A program made the translations under genes and the position numbers. Positions 44,409-53,947 of a stretch of DNA of 64,000 nucleotides are shown one piece after another (position 1 is the first letter of the stretch; the number at the start of each line of letters is the position of its first letter). The notes under the pieces are model-generated. The model did not search any database. It was given only the letters and a program-made list of their open reading frames with translations, and was not told where the DNA came from. Source of the DNA: Bradyrhizobium sp. 200. GTDB taxonomy: Bacteria > Pseudomonadota > Alphaproteobacteria > Rhizobiales > Xanthobacteraceae. The stretch spans positions 5,624,001-5,688,000 of the forward strand of contig NZ_CP064689.1 in the NCBI RefSeq assembly GCF_023100945.1, in the 5' to 3' direction.

Positions 44409-44912
44409 ATGAAACTGTTTGGTTCCAGCTTGCTCGGTCAGGCGCTCGCAGCGGCCGGCGTCGGCGCCGCGATCATGTTGTCGGTCACCGCAAGCCATGC
44501 CCAGGCGGGAGGCCCGTTTGCCGGTTTTGACGGAAACTGGAGTGGCTCGGGCACGGTCGCGCTTTCCAACGGCACCACCGAGAACATCCGCTGCAAGGCC
44601 GACTACAAGGTCAACGCCAGCGGGCTCGGTCTGAAGCAAAATCTGCACTGCGCCAGCGACAGCTACAAATTCGACCTGTCCAGCGACGTCACCAGCCAGG
44701 GCGAACGCATCTCCGGCAACTGGAGCGAAAAGAGCCGCAACATCTTCGGCAATTTGCAGGGCACCGCCGGCGGCGGCCAGATCGACGTGTTCGTCGAGGC
44801 TTCCGGATTTGCCGCGAACCTGAATTTGAAGACCAACGGCAACAAGCAGAGCGTGCAAATCGACTCCAAGGGCGAAATCCGCGGCGTCAAGATCACGATG
44901 ACGAAGACCTGA
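44409..44912 (+). CDS. Exported protein of unknown function
   Basis: 167 residues. Leader sequence AAAGVGAAIMLSVTASHAQA ends near residue 34; the mature domain begins FDGNWSGSGTVALSNGTTEN and ends KGEIRGVKITMTKT, with two cysteines (IRCKADY, LHCASDSY) probably bonded. The alternating pattern suggests a beta-sandwich or small barrel, such as a periplasmic ligand-binding or lipid-associated fold. I do not recognise a characterised family. A strong terminator follows at 44940. Confidence 0.75.
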   Translation: MKLFGSSLLGQALAAAGVGAAIMLSVTASHAQAGGPFAGFDGNWSGSGTVALSNGTTENIRCKADYKVNASGLGLKQNLHCASDSYKFDLSSDVTSQGERISGNWSEKSRNIFGNLQGTAGGGQIDVFVEASGFAANLNLKTNGNKQSVQIDSKGEIRGVKITMTKT

Positions 44913-44939
44913 CGCTATACCCTTCGAGACAGCGTGAAC

Positions 44940-44965
44940 GGCAGCGCCCCGGCGCTGCCTTTTCA
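44940..44965 (+). terminator. Rho-independent terminator
   Basis: A 9-bp GC-rich stem (44940-44948 with 44951-44959) followed by TTTTCATTTTT; ends the 44409-44912 gene and faces the convergent gene at 44986. Confidence 0.85.
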
Positions 44966-44985
44966 TTTTTGCGGCCCGCTACCGA

Positions 44986-46047
44986 TCAGCCGAATTTCCA
45001 GCTCCAATGCGCATCGCCGCGGTCACGCCGTTCCGTCACTTCGACGCGCATGAATCGATCATGCGCAAGCGCTGCCCCTACCCACAATTCGTTCCAGGCA
45101 TCGAACACTTGCGGCGGCAGCGCTTCGCGTTCCGCCATCAGGCGCCACGACGTCTGGCGCACGGTGGCGGCAGAACCTTCCACCTGCAGCTCCGCATCGT
45201 CATCCTGCCCGCGGGCAAGCCGGGCGAAGGCTTTGGCAAAACCCGCCGCGCCCGCTTCCACACCGCTCAACAGCCGAGCTGCCTCGTCGAAGGTATGCAT
45301 CCCGACGAGCCGCGCCGCAGCGCCGGCGAGATGGCCGCCCTCTTCCGGGCCGAGCACCCGGATCGTTTCCGGCACGATCGAGGTGACGTACTCCATCGCA
45401 TAATTGCGCAGCACCTTCTGCAGCCGTTCTTCCGGCCATGTCGTCGCCGGCAGAAGCGGCGCCAGATCGGCCCGGAACGGCGGGCAGCGCTCGCCGGGCG
45501 AAAACTGCAGCCGTTCTTCTGGCGCAAGCTCGCGATCCCACTCCTTGTAGTAGCCCTCCAGCCCGGACTGGCCATCGACGGTCTGCCCCGTGCAGACGAA
45601 GCCGAGCCTGGGATTGCCGAGCACGACGCCGTTGTTGGCGTGCCATCCGCGCAGCATCGCCCGCGACACTTCCGAGGGGACGCCGCAGATCGCGGTGCCG
45701 GACCAGATCCAGCGCGGCGGCGGATAGCGCACCCAGGCCTTGGTGTCGCTCTCATGGACATACTCGACCTTCACGCCGCCGACCTGGTTCGACAGATAGT
45801 GATATTGGGCGCAGGCGACCGCATGCGGAAGCTGGTCGAGGCCGAGCTTCTTCAATCCGGGAAGGAAGCGCGCCAATTGCTGCCGCCGGAAGGTGCGAAA
45901 CACCACCTCGGCCGCGCGCGGCGCACCGGCCCGCGAGGCCAGCATCAGGATCAGCCCGGTGAGATAGGAATGATAGATGTGCTCGACCGCCCGATAGGCG
46001 GCGGCATCGGGCGCCATCTTGCGAACGGCTGATTCAGCGGACACCAT
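44986..46047 (-). CDS. Unrecognised 353-residue protein coupled to an RND transporter
   Basis: No named family can be given with confidence. There is no signal peptide or clear membrane segment. It has an N-terminal helical part (EHIYHSYLTGLILMLASRAG), then VKVEYVHESDTKAWVRYPPP, and a C-terminal half with HTFDEAARLLSGVEAGAAGF and RVEVTERRDRGDAHWSWKFG. Some blocks recall uncharacterised L-2-amino-thiazoline-4-carboxylate-hydrolase-like proteins, but this is a weak impression. The ATG lies one base after the stop of the RND transporter gene, so the two are translationally coupled and probably work together. Both lie between the hopanoid operon and hpnP, which makes a hopanoid or envelope-lipid role worth testing. 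Confidence 0.7.
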   Translation of the reverse strand: MVSAESAVRKMAPDAAAYRAVEHIYHSYLTGLILMLASRAGAPRAAEVVFRTFRRQQLARFLPGLKKLGLDQLPHAVACAQYHYLSNQVGGVKVEYVHESDTKAWVRYPPPRWIWSGTAICGVPSEVSRAMLRGWHANNGVVLGNPRLGFVCTGQTVDGQSGLEGYYKEWDRELAPEERLQFSPGERCPPFRADLAPLLPATTWPEERLQKVLRNYAMEYVTSIVPETIRVLGPEEGGHLAGAAARLVGMHTFDEAARLLSGVEAGAAGFAKAFARLARGQDDDAELQVEGSAATVRQTSWRLMAEREALPPQVFDAWNELWVGAALAHDRFMRVEVTERRDRGDAHWSWKFG

Positions 46048-46048
46048 T

Positions 46049-48424
46049 CTATTCCGTGGGCTTGGCGTGACTGACGCCGCGAATCTTTTCAGACAAGTTG
46101 ATCAGGAACATCGAGGTCGGCCGCAGGATGAAGAGGTCCGCGACCAGGGCTGCGATCATCGAGAACGCGCTGAGCCAGCCGAACAGCCGCAGCGACGGCA
46201 GGTCGGAGAACACAGTGACGACGAGGCCGCAGGCCAGCACCACCGTGGTCAGGATGAGCGCCGGACCGACCAGCACGGTGGCGCGCTCGACCGCCAGTCC
46301 AGGCGTGATGCCCGGCTTGCTCTCCAGCCGCAGCCGATTGAGGAAGTGGATCGTGGCGCTTAGCCCCAGGCCGAACGACACCGTGAGCGCGACCACGCTG
46401 GCGAATTGCAGCCCCTCGCCCAACAGCCACAGCACCGTGCCCGACGCCACCACCGGGAAAATGCCGGGCAGGATGCAGGAAAACATCACGACGACCGAGC
46501 GGAATGCGAGGCCGATGAAGACCGCGACCAGCAGGAATTCGATGGTCAGACCGTGGTTGAGTTTCGAGATCATGTTGGCGCTGTTGCGCGCGGCGATCGC
46601 CGACAGGCCGGTGACCGCGATTTCGAAGCCGGGATGCTCGGCCCGCACCTTGTCGAGCGACTTGTCGAGCTTGTCGATCACGGGAAGGATCTCGCTTGAA
46701 TCGAGATCGGGAACGCGACCTGACACCACCACAGCATCCTGATCGGCAGAGATGAAGCGGCGGACCAGATGCTCGGGGATAACGCTGACATATTGCTTCA
46801 GCGTTTCGACATCGCTGCTGCCGGCTTTCTCGGCGAGCCAGCGGCGCAGGGTTTCGAGCGACCAGACGTTGCCGACGCCGGCCGATTTCTCGACCATCGC
46901 GTGAACTTCGGCGATCGTCTTCAACGTATCCGGCGCATAGAGCGAGGCGCCCTTGGGGAATTCGATCAGCACGTCGATCGGATTGGCGCCGGTGAGCTTG
47001 GCGTCAAGACGGCTCGACGCCGCCACCGCCTGTCGCTTGTCCGGCACCTGATCGGCGAGGCGATAGCGCGGCTCCAGCGTGGCGTAGATGAAGCCGAGGC
47101 CGGCGACGAGCAGCAACGCGAGCAGGCTGAACAGCCCGGGGCGGCCGACCATTCGCACGGCGATCCAGTAGCAGAAATTGCGCAGCGCCTGCACGCCGGC
47201 GTCCGCGCTCTGGAATTTTACCGCGAAGATCTTCTCGTTACGGACGAACAGCACGCCGAACACCGGGACCAGCGAGAGCACCGCAACCAGCGCGATGATG
47301 GTGGCGGCAAGTCCGGCCTCGCCGAACTTTCGGATCAATTCGGAATCGGAGAATTGCAGGGCAATGAACGAGATCCCGGCGGTGCCGTGGGTCAGCACGC
47401 AAGCCGGGCCAACCACTAGCACGGCGTTGGTGAACGCGGTCAATTTGTCCTGTCCCGCGATCAGACGGTCGCGCGCGGCGAAGGTGAGCTGCATCGAATC
47501 CGAGAAGCTGATCACCATGATGAGCGGTGTCATCACGTTCAGGAACATATTGAGATTGAAACCGGCCCAGCCGAGGCCGCCGAGCGCGAGCAGGATCGCG
47601 ATGATCGGCGGGAAGGCCGCAACCACCATGAACGATATCTTGCGGAAGAAGATGATCGCTATGATGCAGCCGGCCAGGATGCCGAGGATGTTGTAGGTCA
47701 ACCCGTCGCGCTTGACTGCGTTGCGGATCTCGAGTTGCATCACGGGGACGCCGGAGAGCTGGGCGTTGAGACCGCTGCCCGACAAATCGTCGGCCATGAT
47801 CTTCCGCATCTCCCCGACCACCTTGCCGAGATCGTTGCTCGAAACCACACTCGGCTCCAGCGACAGCACGATCAGGGCCAGCGTGCCATCCTCGGACAAC
47901 AGCTTGCCGCGAATGATCTCGTTGGTTTTGACGGTCTCGACAAACTTGTCGTAGGCCGCGCCTTGCGGCAGTTCGGGCGGGAACAGCGCGGCCGGCAGCT
48001 TGCCGGGCTCCGGCGCCTGGCGCGCCGAAAACAGCGAGACCAGCCCGCGCACGCCCTCGACCAGTTGCAGGTCGGTGACCATGTCGCGGATCTTTTCGAG
48101 GTTCTCGCGGGCCAGCAGCGTCTTACCCTCGACCACGACCAGCACGTCGAATTCGGTCGCCGGGAAGCGCTTGGTCACGGCCTCGTATTGCTTGTAGTCC
48201 TTGGAATCGGAACGGAACAACTGGCTCAAGGAGTCGTCGATCTTGATCCGCTGGATTCCAAAGATGGCGGCCACGATCAGCGCGGCGAGAATGATCATGG
48301 ACAGGATCGGCGCCTTGACCGCGATCAGGCCCATGCGCTCCAGCCCGAAGGCGATGCTCTTGCCCGGCGGCGGCTCCTCAATGGCTTCGACGTGGACGCG
48401 ACTTTCGGAGTTCTTGTCGAGCAT
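46049..48424 (-). CDS. RND/MMPL-family transporter
   Basis: 791 residues from ATG 48424; an in-frame GTG at 48442 would add six. It shows the RND repeat plan: one helix (SMIILAALIVAAIFGIQRI), a large periplasmic domain, five helices around PLIMVISFSDSMQLTFAARD, then a second such half ending in LTVSFGLGLSATIHFLNRL. The length and shape resemble HpnN-type and MMPL lipid exporters, but the sequence is clearly different from the HpnN in this window. The lumenal domain carries ISFSDS in place of the usual charged helix-4 motif. It is coupled to the 353-residue gene downstream. Probable substrate: a lipid; unproven. Confidence 0.85.
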   Translation of the reverse strand: MLDKNSESRVHVEAIEEPPPGKSIAFGLERMGLIAVKAPILSMIILAALIVAAIFGIQRIKIDDSLSQLFRSDSKDYKQYEAVTKRFPATEFDVLVVVEGKTLLARENLEKIRDMVTDLQLVEGVRGLVSLFSARQAPEPGKLPAALFPPELPQGAAYDKFVETVKTNEIIRGKLLSEDGTLALIVLSLEPSVVSSNDLGKVVGEMRKIMADDLSGSGLNAQLSGVPVMQLEIRNAVKRDGLTYNILGILAGCIIAIIFFRKISFMVVAAFPPIIAILLALGGLGWAGFNLNMFLNVMTPLIMVISFSDSMQLTFAARDRLIAGQDKLTAFTNAVLVVGPACVLTHGTAGISFIALQFSDSELIRKFGEAGLAATIIALVAVLSLVPVFGVLFVRNEKIFAVKFQSADAGVQALRNFCYWIAVRMVGRPGLFSLLALLLVAGLGFIYATLEPRYRLADQVPDKRQAVAASSRLDAKLTGANPIDVLIEFPKGASLYAPDTLKTIAEVHAMVEKSAGVGNVWSLETLRRWLAEKAGSSDVETLKQYVSVIPEHLVRRFISADQDAVVVSGRVPDLDSSEILPVIDKLDKSLDKVRAEHPGFEIAVTGLSAIAARNSANMISKLNHGLTIEFLLVAVFIGLAFRSVVVMFSCILPGIFPVVASGTVLWLLGEGLQFASVVALTVSFGLGLSATIHFLNRLRLESKPGITPGLAVERATVLVGPALILTTVVLACGLVVTVFSDLPSLRLFGWLSAFSMIAALVADLFILRPTSMFLINLSEKIRGVSHAKPTE

Positions 48425-48773
48425 ACCCTGTCCAGTTCTCACGTCGGCCTGCGTGTGCAGCTTGGTTTTTTATGCAACTTGGTGGCGCGAATGCGGCCTT
48501 GAAGGCTCTATCCGATCGGCGCTAGCCATTGAAATCACGCGGTAAATTAACCGGCGCCGTTTTACAGGGCCGAACCCCATCCGGCAAGCGCGCGCGGCAG
48601 GGCAAATCGACCCGAAGGTGACGAAAATGCGCGTTAAGTCTCTGATTTGCCACACCCGCCGGCACGCCTTTGGGGCGTCCCGACAGTCAACGCCAACGCC
48701 GGTCGCGACGGCGCGGCGCGACCACGTTCGGTCAATTTTTCGGGAAGCGGCCGCATGTCGATCCGCTTCGGAC
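48425..48773. other. Intergenic region upstream of the RND transporter
   Basis: 349 bp between the eutC stop and the RND start. It should hold the RND promoter. An antisense-looking frame crosses it but has no domain and a poor start. No repeat or operator was recognised. Confidence 0.5.
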
Positions 48774-49544
48774 TCAATCGATCGGCTTGTGGGGGATGAG
48801 CGCAGTTCCGCTTTCATCCTTCAGCGCCACGCCGGTGATCCCGCGCGCGATACCTTCACGTACCAGCCACGCGATCTTGAACGCCGCCTCGTCGTAGCTC
48901 AGCCCCGCACCGTGGATGTTGGATACGCAATTGCGCTTCTCATCGGTGAGGCCGATGCGCGGCGCAAAGGTGATATAGGCGCCGAGGCTGTCGGGCGCCG
49001 ACAGGCCGGGCCGCTCGCCAATCAGCATCACCACCATCCGCGCGCCAAGCACCGCGCCGATCTCGTCGCCCAGCGCCACCCGCGCGCCCGATGCGACCAC
49101 GACATGCCCCAACGAGATTCCCGCCTCCGTCAGACGCGGAGCCAGATGGCGAACCAGTTCGACCGCGTGGACATTGACGGCGGCCGGCGACAGCCCGTCG
49201 CCGATCACGATCGCGATCTCGCTCGCGCTGCCGCCTTGCTTTTCCAGCGCGCGCCGCGAATCCGCATCCAGCATGCGTCCGAGATCGGGACGACGCAGAT
49301 AGTCGCGCCGGCTTTGCGCCTGGCTGGAGACCTCGCCGACCTGCAGGCCGAGGCCGGCCAATTTGGCAACCAGATGCGGCGCATCGAAAGCGGTGTGAAC
49401 GGCATCGCGCGCACGCGCGTGGTCGAGCGTGAAGGCAAGCAGTGCATCGGTCGGCATGCTAGCACCGGCACGGCCAAGCCCGACGCGCGCCGGCGTCAGC
49501 TCCCGCAAGGCGTCGAGCGCGCGTGACGGTGCCGGCGTTTTCAT
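48774..49544 (-). CDS. eutC: Ethanolamine ammonia-lyase small subunit
   Basis: 256-residue light chain of the adenosylcobalamin enzyme that splits ethanolamine to acetaldehyde and ammonia. The family blocks are [42 protein letters not shown], and [18 protein letters not shown] with [13 protein letters not shown]. It lies 6 bp after hpnP, which separates it from its partner gene eutB. No reactivase (eutA) or microcompartment genes are present. Confidence 0.94.
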   Translation of the reverse strand: MKTPAPSRALDALRELTPARVGLGRAGASMPTDALLAFTLDHARARDAVHTAFDAPHLVAKLAGLGLQVGEVSSQAQSRRDYLRRPDLGRMLDADSRRALEKQGGSASEIAIVIGDGLSPAAVNVHAVELVRHLAPRLTEAGISLGHVVVASGARVALGDEIGAVLGARMVVMLIGERPGLSAPDSLGAYITFAPRIGLTDEKRNCVSNIHGAGLSYDEAAFKIAWLVREGIARGITGVALKDESGTALIPHKPID

Positions 49545-49550
49545 GGCTTG

Positions 49551-51137
49551 CTACTCGGCGGGGACCGAGGCCTCGCGCAGCCGGATCGAATAATTCGACG
49601 CGTTCTGCTGGCCTGTGGATGCCGCACGCGCGAACTTGATCAGGTGATGCGCGATCATGGTCGAGCCAATCAGCCCTTCGAGATCGCCGCGCCTGAGCCG
49701 GCCGATCGCGAACTTCCAGAACTCGCGCCTGTAATCGCCGAGCACGCCGATCTGCCAGAAGATATTGCGCAGCATGATCAGCGCGCGCCTGATGTTGGGC
49801 CAGCTCTTCATTTCAGGCGCGACCGGCACCTTGATCCGGTTGGCGTAGGTGTAGTCGCATTGATACTGGTAGCGCGCGAACAGCTTCTCGGGCTGGTAGG
49901 CGATCTCCATGCATCGCTTCCAGGAACTTACGACCTGATCGTAGGGCAGCAGGAATTCGACATTGGAATCGCGGCTGTCGTCGTCATTAAGCCGCCCCTC
50001 GCGCTCCAGTCGATCCCAGAGCGGCGTCTTCGGCAGTGCCTGCAGCAGGTTGATCGTCAGCAGCGGAATCCGCGATTCATCGACGAAGTTGAGCAGCGCA
50101 TCTGCGGTGCCGGGCTTGTCGGTGTCGAGCCCCATGATGATGCCGGAGACGACCTCCATGCCGTAGGAATTGATGGTCTGGATGCCCTCGAGGATCGGGA
50201 CCATCATATTGTGGTCCTTGTGCATCGCCTTCAGCGCATCGGGATCCGGCGTCTCGATGCCGCAGAATACGGTGACGAACCTCGCCTCGCGCATCTTCTC
50301 GAGGATCTCGGGGCGCTTGGCGATGTTCAGCGTCGCCTCGCAGGCGAGCCGCACGACATAGCCCGTCCTCTTCTGCCATTCGATCAGGTGCGGCAGCAAT
50401 TCCAGCGTGGCCTTGCGGTTGCCGATGAAATTGTCGTCGACGAAATAGATCGTGTCGGTCATGCCGCATTCGCGCAGCCTGTCCAGTTCGGCAACGATCT
50501 GCTCGGGCGTCTTCAGGCGCGGGTTGCGGCCATAGAGGCCGGGGATGTCGCAGAATTCACACTGATAAGGGCAACCGCTCGAATACTGGATACTGCCGAG
50601 CAGATATTTTTTCACTTCCGCCAGCTCGTAAGCCGGAATCGGAAACTCGGTCATCGGCAGGCGATCGTTGGTCGTCAGCACCACCTGCTGTTCGGGACGG
50701 GAAGGATCGCGCGCCAGCCGCGCGATCAATTCATTGGTGGCGTCGCCGAGTTCGCCGACATGGAGATAGTCGAAGGAAGGATAGTAATCCGGGCACGCGC
50801 TGACCGACGGCCCGCCGATGGCAACCGCGAGATCGAAGGCATGAGCGCGGCGGCAGATGTCGTTCATCTGTTGGCGCTGGATGTGCATGCCGCTGACGAA
50901 CACCGCCTCGGCCCATTCGAAGTCTTCTTTGGTGGCGGGGCGAATGTTCTCGTCGATAAAGCGGACCGGCCAGTTCTCCGGAAGATAGGCCGCGATCAGC
51001 AACAGGCCCTGCGGTGGCATGAACGCCTGCACGCCATCGGTCAGGGGATAGGCGTGCTCGAACGTACCGAAAGAAGACGTATAGCGCGGGAAGACGCACA
51101 GGATACGCCGTACCGTTTCGATGCCTTCAGTTCTCAT
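49551..51137 (-). CDS. hpnP: HpnP, B12-binding radical SAM hopanoid C-2 methylase
   Basis: 528 residues from ATG 51137, with GAGGAATTTTG upstream. Class B radical SAM methyltransferase that adds a methyl group to C-2 of the hopanoid A-ring, giving 2-methylhopanoids. The N-terminal part is a cobalamin-binding fold (ILCVFPRYTSSFG, AVFVSGMHIQRQQ, AVAIGGPSVS); the radical SAM cluster is SSGCPYQCEFCDIPGLYGR (CxxxCxxC), followed by FVDDNFIGNRK. It sits between eutB and eutC on the same strand; ethanolamine ammonia-lyase genes are known neighbours of hpnP in related bacteria and also need B12. No EcfG promoter was found just upstream. Confidence 0.92.
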   Translation of the reverse strand: MRTEGIETVRRILCVFPRYTSSFGTFEHAYPLTDGVQAFMPPQGLLLIAAYLPENWPVRFIDENIRPATKEDFEWAEAVFVSGMHIQRQQMNDICRRAHAFDLAVAIGGPSVSACPDYYPSFDYLHVGELGDATNELIARLARDPSRPEQQVVLTTNDRLPMTEFPIPAYELAEVKKYLLGSIQYSSGCPYQCEFCDIPGLYGRNPRLKTPEQIVAELDRLRECGMTDTIYFVDDNFIGNRKATLELLPHLIEWQKRTGYVVRLACEATLNIAKRPEILEKMREARFVTVFCGIETPDPDALKAMHKDHNMMVPILEGIQTINSYGMEVVSGIIMGLDTDKPGTADALLNFVDESRIPLLTINLLQALPKTPLWDRLEREGRLNDDDSRDSNVEFLLPYDQVVSSWKRCMEIAYQPEKLFARYQYQCDYTYANRIKVPVAPEMKSWPNIRRALIMLRNIFWQIGVLGDYRREFWKFAIGRLRRGDLEGLIGSTMIAHHLIKFARAASTGQQNASNYSIRLREASVPAE

Positions 51138-51291
51138 CAAAATTCCTCAAGGCTGACATGAATTTAAGCACGACACTGAAAGCTGGGCCAGAAATTCTTC
51201 AACATTGTGACAGTCAACTCTAACTCGTTGTGGGTTCAATTGGTTTCAGGAAAATCTGCGGGTTTGGCCGCCCGGGGCCACGGGCTGGCGT

Positions 51292-52674
51292 TCAGGCGAT
51301 CAGCCGCGCGGCAAATTCGGGCAGCAGGCCCGCATCGCCCGCAAGCCGGAAATCGCCGTTCGCGAGACCTGAGCGAACCAGCCAATCGTCGAATTCCGGC
51401 GCCCGCTTCAACCCGAACAGGTCGCGGATATACAGCGCGTCGTGGAACGAGGTCGACTGATAGTTCAGCATGACGTCGTCGGCGCCCGGCACGCCCATGA
51501 TGAAGGTGACGCCGGCGGCGGCGAGCAGCGTCAAGAGATTGTCCATGTCGTCCTGGTCGGCTTCGGCATGGTTGGTGTAGCAGACGTCGACGCCGAGCGG
51601 CAGGCCGAGCAGCTTGCCGCAGAAATGATCCTCGAGGCCGGCGCGGATGATTTCCTTGCCGTCATACAGATATTCCGGACCGATGAAGCCGACGACGCTG
51701 TTGACGAGCAGCGGATCGAAGGCGCGCGCCACCGCATAGGCCCGCGCTTCGCAGGTCTGCTGATCGACATTGTGATGGGCATTGGCCGACAGCGCCGAGC
51801 CCTGCCCGGTCTCGAAATACATCACATTGCCGCCGACCGTGCCGCGGCGGAGCGACAGTCCGGCCTCGCGCGCCTCGCGGAGCAGCGCGAGATCGACGCC
51901 AAAGCTGCGGTTGGCAGCCTCTGTGCCCGCGATCGACTGGAACACCAGGTCGACCGGCGCGCCCTGCCCGATCAATCCGAGCGTCGTGGTGACGTGGGTA
52001 AGCACGCAGCCCTGCGTCGGAATCTGCAGCCGCGAGATGATGCCGTCGAGCAGCCGCAGCAGTTCGCCGATCACAGCCGGATCGTCGCTGGCCGGATTGA
52101 TGCCGATGCAGGCGTCGCCCGATCCCAACAGGATGCCGTCGAGGATCGAAGCGGTGATGCCCTTGGCGTCGTCGAACGGATGGTTGGGCTGCAGCCGCAC
52201 GCTCATCCGCCCCTTCAGGCCGATGGTATTGCGAAAGGCCGACGTCACGGCGCATTTCTTGGCGACCAGGATCAGATCCTGGTTGCGCATCAGCTTGGAG
52301 ACGCCGGCGGCCATTTCCGGCGTGATCCCGCGCGAAACATGCTTAAGCGTTTCGCCGGTTGCGGCATCGGACAACAGCCAGTCGCGGAAGCTGCCGACGG
52401 TGAGCGAGGAGATCGGCGCAAAAGCCTGCGCCGCATGGGTATCGAGGATCAGGCGGGTGACCTCGTCGTCCTCATAGGGGATCACGGCCTCGTTGAGGAA
52501 TTGCTTGAGCGGCATGTCGGCGAGCGCCATCCGCGCTGCGATCATCGCTTCCGCGCTTTCGGCCGCGACGCCGGCAAGACGGTCGCCGGACCGCGGCGGC
52601 GTCGCCTTGGCGAGCAACTCGCGCAAGTCCGCGAACACATAGGAAGTGGCACCGATGATCTGGCGATAGACCAT
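51292..52674 (-). CDS. eutB: Ethanolamine ammonia-lyase large subunit
   Basis: 460-residue catalytic heavy chain of ethanolamine ammonia-lyase. Typical blocks: YKQIIG-like start (MVYRQIIGATSYVFADLREL), RGITPEMAAGVSKLMRNQDL, SVRLQPNHPFDDAKGI, GDACIGINPASDD, and LGVDVCYTNHAEADQDDMDN. It binds adenosylcobalamin with EutC. hpnP follows after a 154-bp gap and eutC after that, all on the minus strand, so the lyase operon is split by the hopanoid methylase. Confidence 0.95.
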   Translation of the reverse strand: MVYRQIIGATSYVFADLRELLAKATPPRSGDRLAGVAAESAEAMIAARMALADMPLKQFLNEAVIPYEDDEVTRLILDTHAAQAFAPISSLTVGSFRDWLLSDAATGETLKHVSRGITPEMAAGVSKLMRNQDLILVAKKCAVTSAFRNTIGLKGRMSVRLQPNHPFDDAKGITASILDGILLGSGDACIGINPASDDPAVIGELLRLLDGIISRLQIPTQGCVLTHVTTTLGLIGQGAPVDLVFQSIAGTEAANRSFGVDLALLREAREAGLSLRRGTVGGNVMYFETGQGSALSANAHHNVDQQTCEARAYAVARAFDPLLVNSVVGFIGPEYLYDGKEIIRAGLEDHFCGKLLGLPLGVDVCYTNHAEADQDDMDNLLTLLAAAGVTFIMGVPGADDVMLNYQSTSFHDALYIRDLFGLKRAPEFDDWLVRSGLANGDFRLAGDAGLLPEFAARLIA

Positions 52675-52828
52675 GCTGACTTTCCTGGGCCCCCACCCGC
52701 CCCGTTGCCTCGCTAATCTATGCCGCGCGGACAGCCAAGGCTACAGGCCGCTATCAGCGAGAATGTCGGCATGATCCGGGCTTCAATCCGCTCGAGGCCG
52801 TGCGCGGCGGACGGGGTCCCGCCCCTGT

Positions 52829-53428
52829 CTAATCTAGCGTACCAAAATGGCGGATGGAAAAGCTGATCTCATAGGCCACCGCGCTGAGCGCAAATAGCAT
52901 ATGGAATCTCGGGTTGCGCGTTCTCGCGGCTACCGCGGACAGCAGCATGAATGCGCTGGTCGCGACGAAATACTCCAGCCCCAACGATCGTAGATGAGCC
53001 TCGCCCTTTATCCAGGTGTCGACCACATCGAGCGCTTCCGTAAGGGCGGCAAAGCCAAAAAACCAGCGGCGGCGGGAGAGAAAGTAGTCCTGATAACCCT
53101 TGTATTCATCGAGATCCTGAGGAAAAAGCAGGACGCTCAGGAAATAGTACATCGATGCGTACACGCAAACGAAGAAATAGAGACCATACGTCCAGTGCTG
53201 GATGAGGCTCAGCCGAAACTCCCACCACCAGAACGTAACCACGTTCAAAAGCGCCCAGGCGACCCAGCATAGATGTACAGGCCAGATCGGATAGCGACCG
53301 GGGTGCTGGACCAATGCCGCGATACCGCTGACCAAACGCGTGACGCTGAGCCCGAGGATCAGGGCGATCAGCACGCGCACGTGAAGATAGAGATCGAGAT
53401 TGGCCGGCAAGGCAGCACTTTGAACCAT
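52829..53428 (-). CDS. Membrane protein of unknown function
   Basis: 199 residues from ATG 53428, which follows GGGGACTTA; a longer start at 53452 is possible. About five or six membrane helices: LHVRVLIALILGLSVTRLVS, WVAWALLNVVTFWWW, GLYFFVCVYASMYYFLSVLL, and LEYFVATSAFMLLSAVAA are the clearest. A charged loop (FPQDLDEYKGYQDYFLSRRR) separates two halves. I recognise no family. Transcribed toward eutB, but 154 bp away. Confidence 0.75.
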   Translation of the reverse strand: MVQSAALPANLDLYLHVRVLIALILGLSVTRLVSGIAALVQHPGRYPIWPVHLCWVAWALLNVVTFWWWEFRLSLIQHWTYGLYFFVCVYASMYYFLSVLLFPQDLDEYKGYQDYFLSRRRWFFGFAALTEALDVVDTWIKGEAHLRSLGLEYFVATSAFMLLSAVAARTRNPRFHMLFALSAVAYEISFSIRHFGTLD

Positions 53429-53947
53429 TAAGTCCCCGTTCTCGCGCACCATCGAACCCGCGCGGCGCCTTCAGCAGGCGTCTCGCGACGATTCCGGCGA
53501 TGGCCTTAAGGATTGCGCGCTTGCCGCCCGGGCAAGACGAAATCGACACGTTCCATCCTCGTGTTCGCTGTCTAGCTTGATTCGATCCAAAATTGTTTTG
53601 CCAACACCGGCCGCCCATCGGAAGATGGGTTCCCGCTTGCGGGCGGCAGGCGGCGCCGCCTTCCATGTCGGGCGCCGGAACGGCGACCTCCAATTGCACT
53701 GAGATAGCAGAGCTCGTTGCAGTCGCGTGGGATTTCCGGATTTTCCCGATAGTGCAGCTCGCCTTTCCATGTAATTATTTGAAATTACTTTATTATTTTA
53801 TTTGGTTGCAGTTACGAGAATTTCGCGCGTTAAGACAATCTCCATTAAAGTTGAGCACAATTGCCTATACCGACGGCACACACTGGAAACCATTCCGGCG
53901 TGCCGATGCGGCTGAATTGTCAAATCCCGTATTCGTTTGGTGGCGCC
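53429..53947. other. Intergenic region before chemotaxis gene
   Basis: 519 bp. The right part has an AT-rich island at ~53767-53815, unusual for this GC-rich window, which may be the promoter region for the chemotaxis protein. Short frames are present but none looks real. Confidence 0.55.

Noticed and set aside
48470..48817. Minus-strand frame of 115 codons between the RND gene and eutC
   Set aside because: It overlaps the eutC 3' end in another frame and has no domain; arginine-rich shadow.
49548..51161. Open frame of 537 codons on the plus strand across hpnP
   Set aside because: Antisense to hpnP, whose motifs and ribosome site are clear.
51138..51291. EcfG-type promoter expected before hpnP
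   Set aside because: Only a partial TGAAC...GTT arrangement with wrong spacing was found; not enough to call a site.
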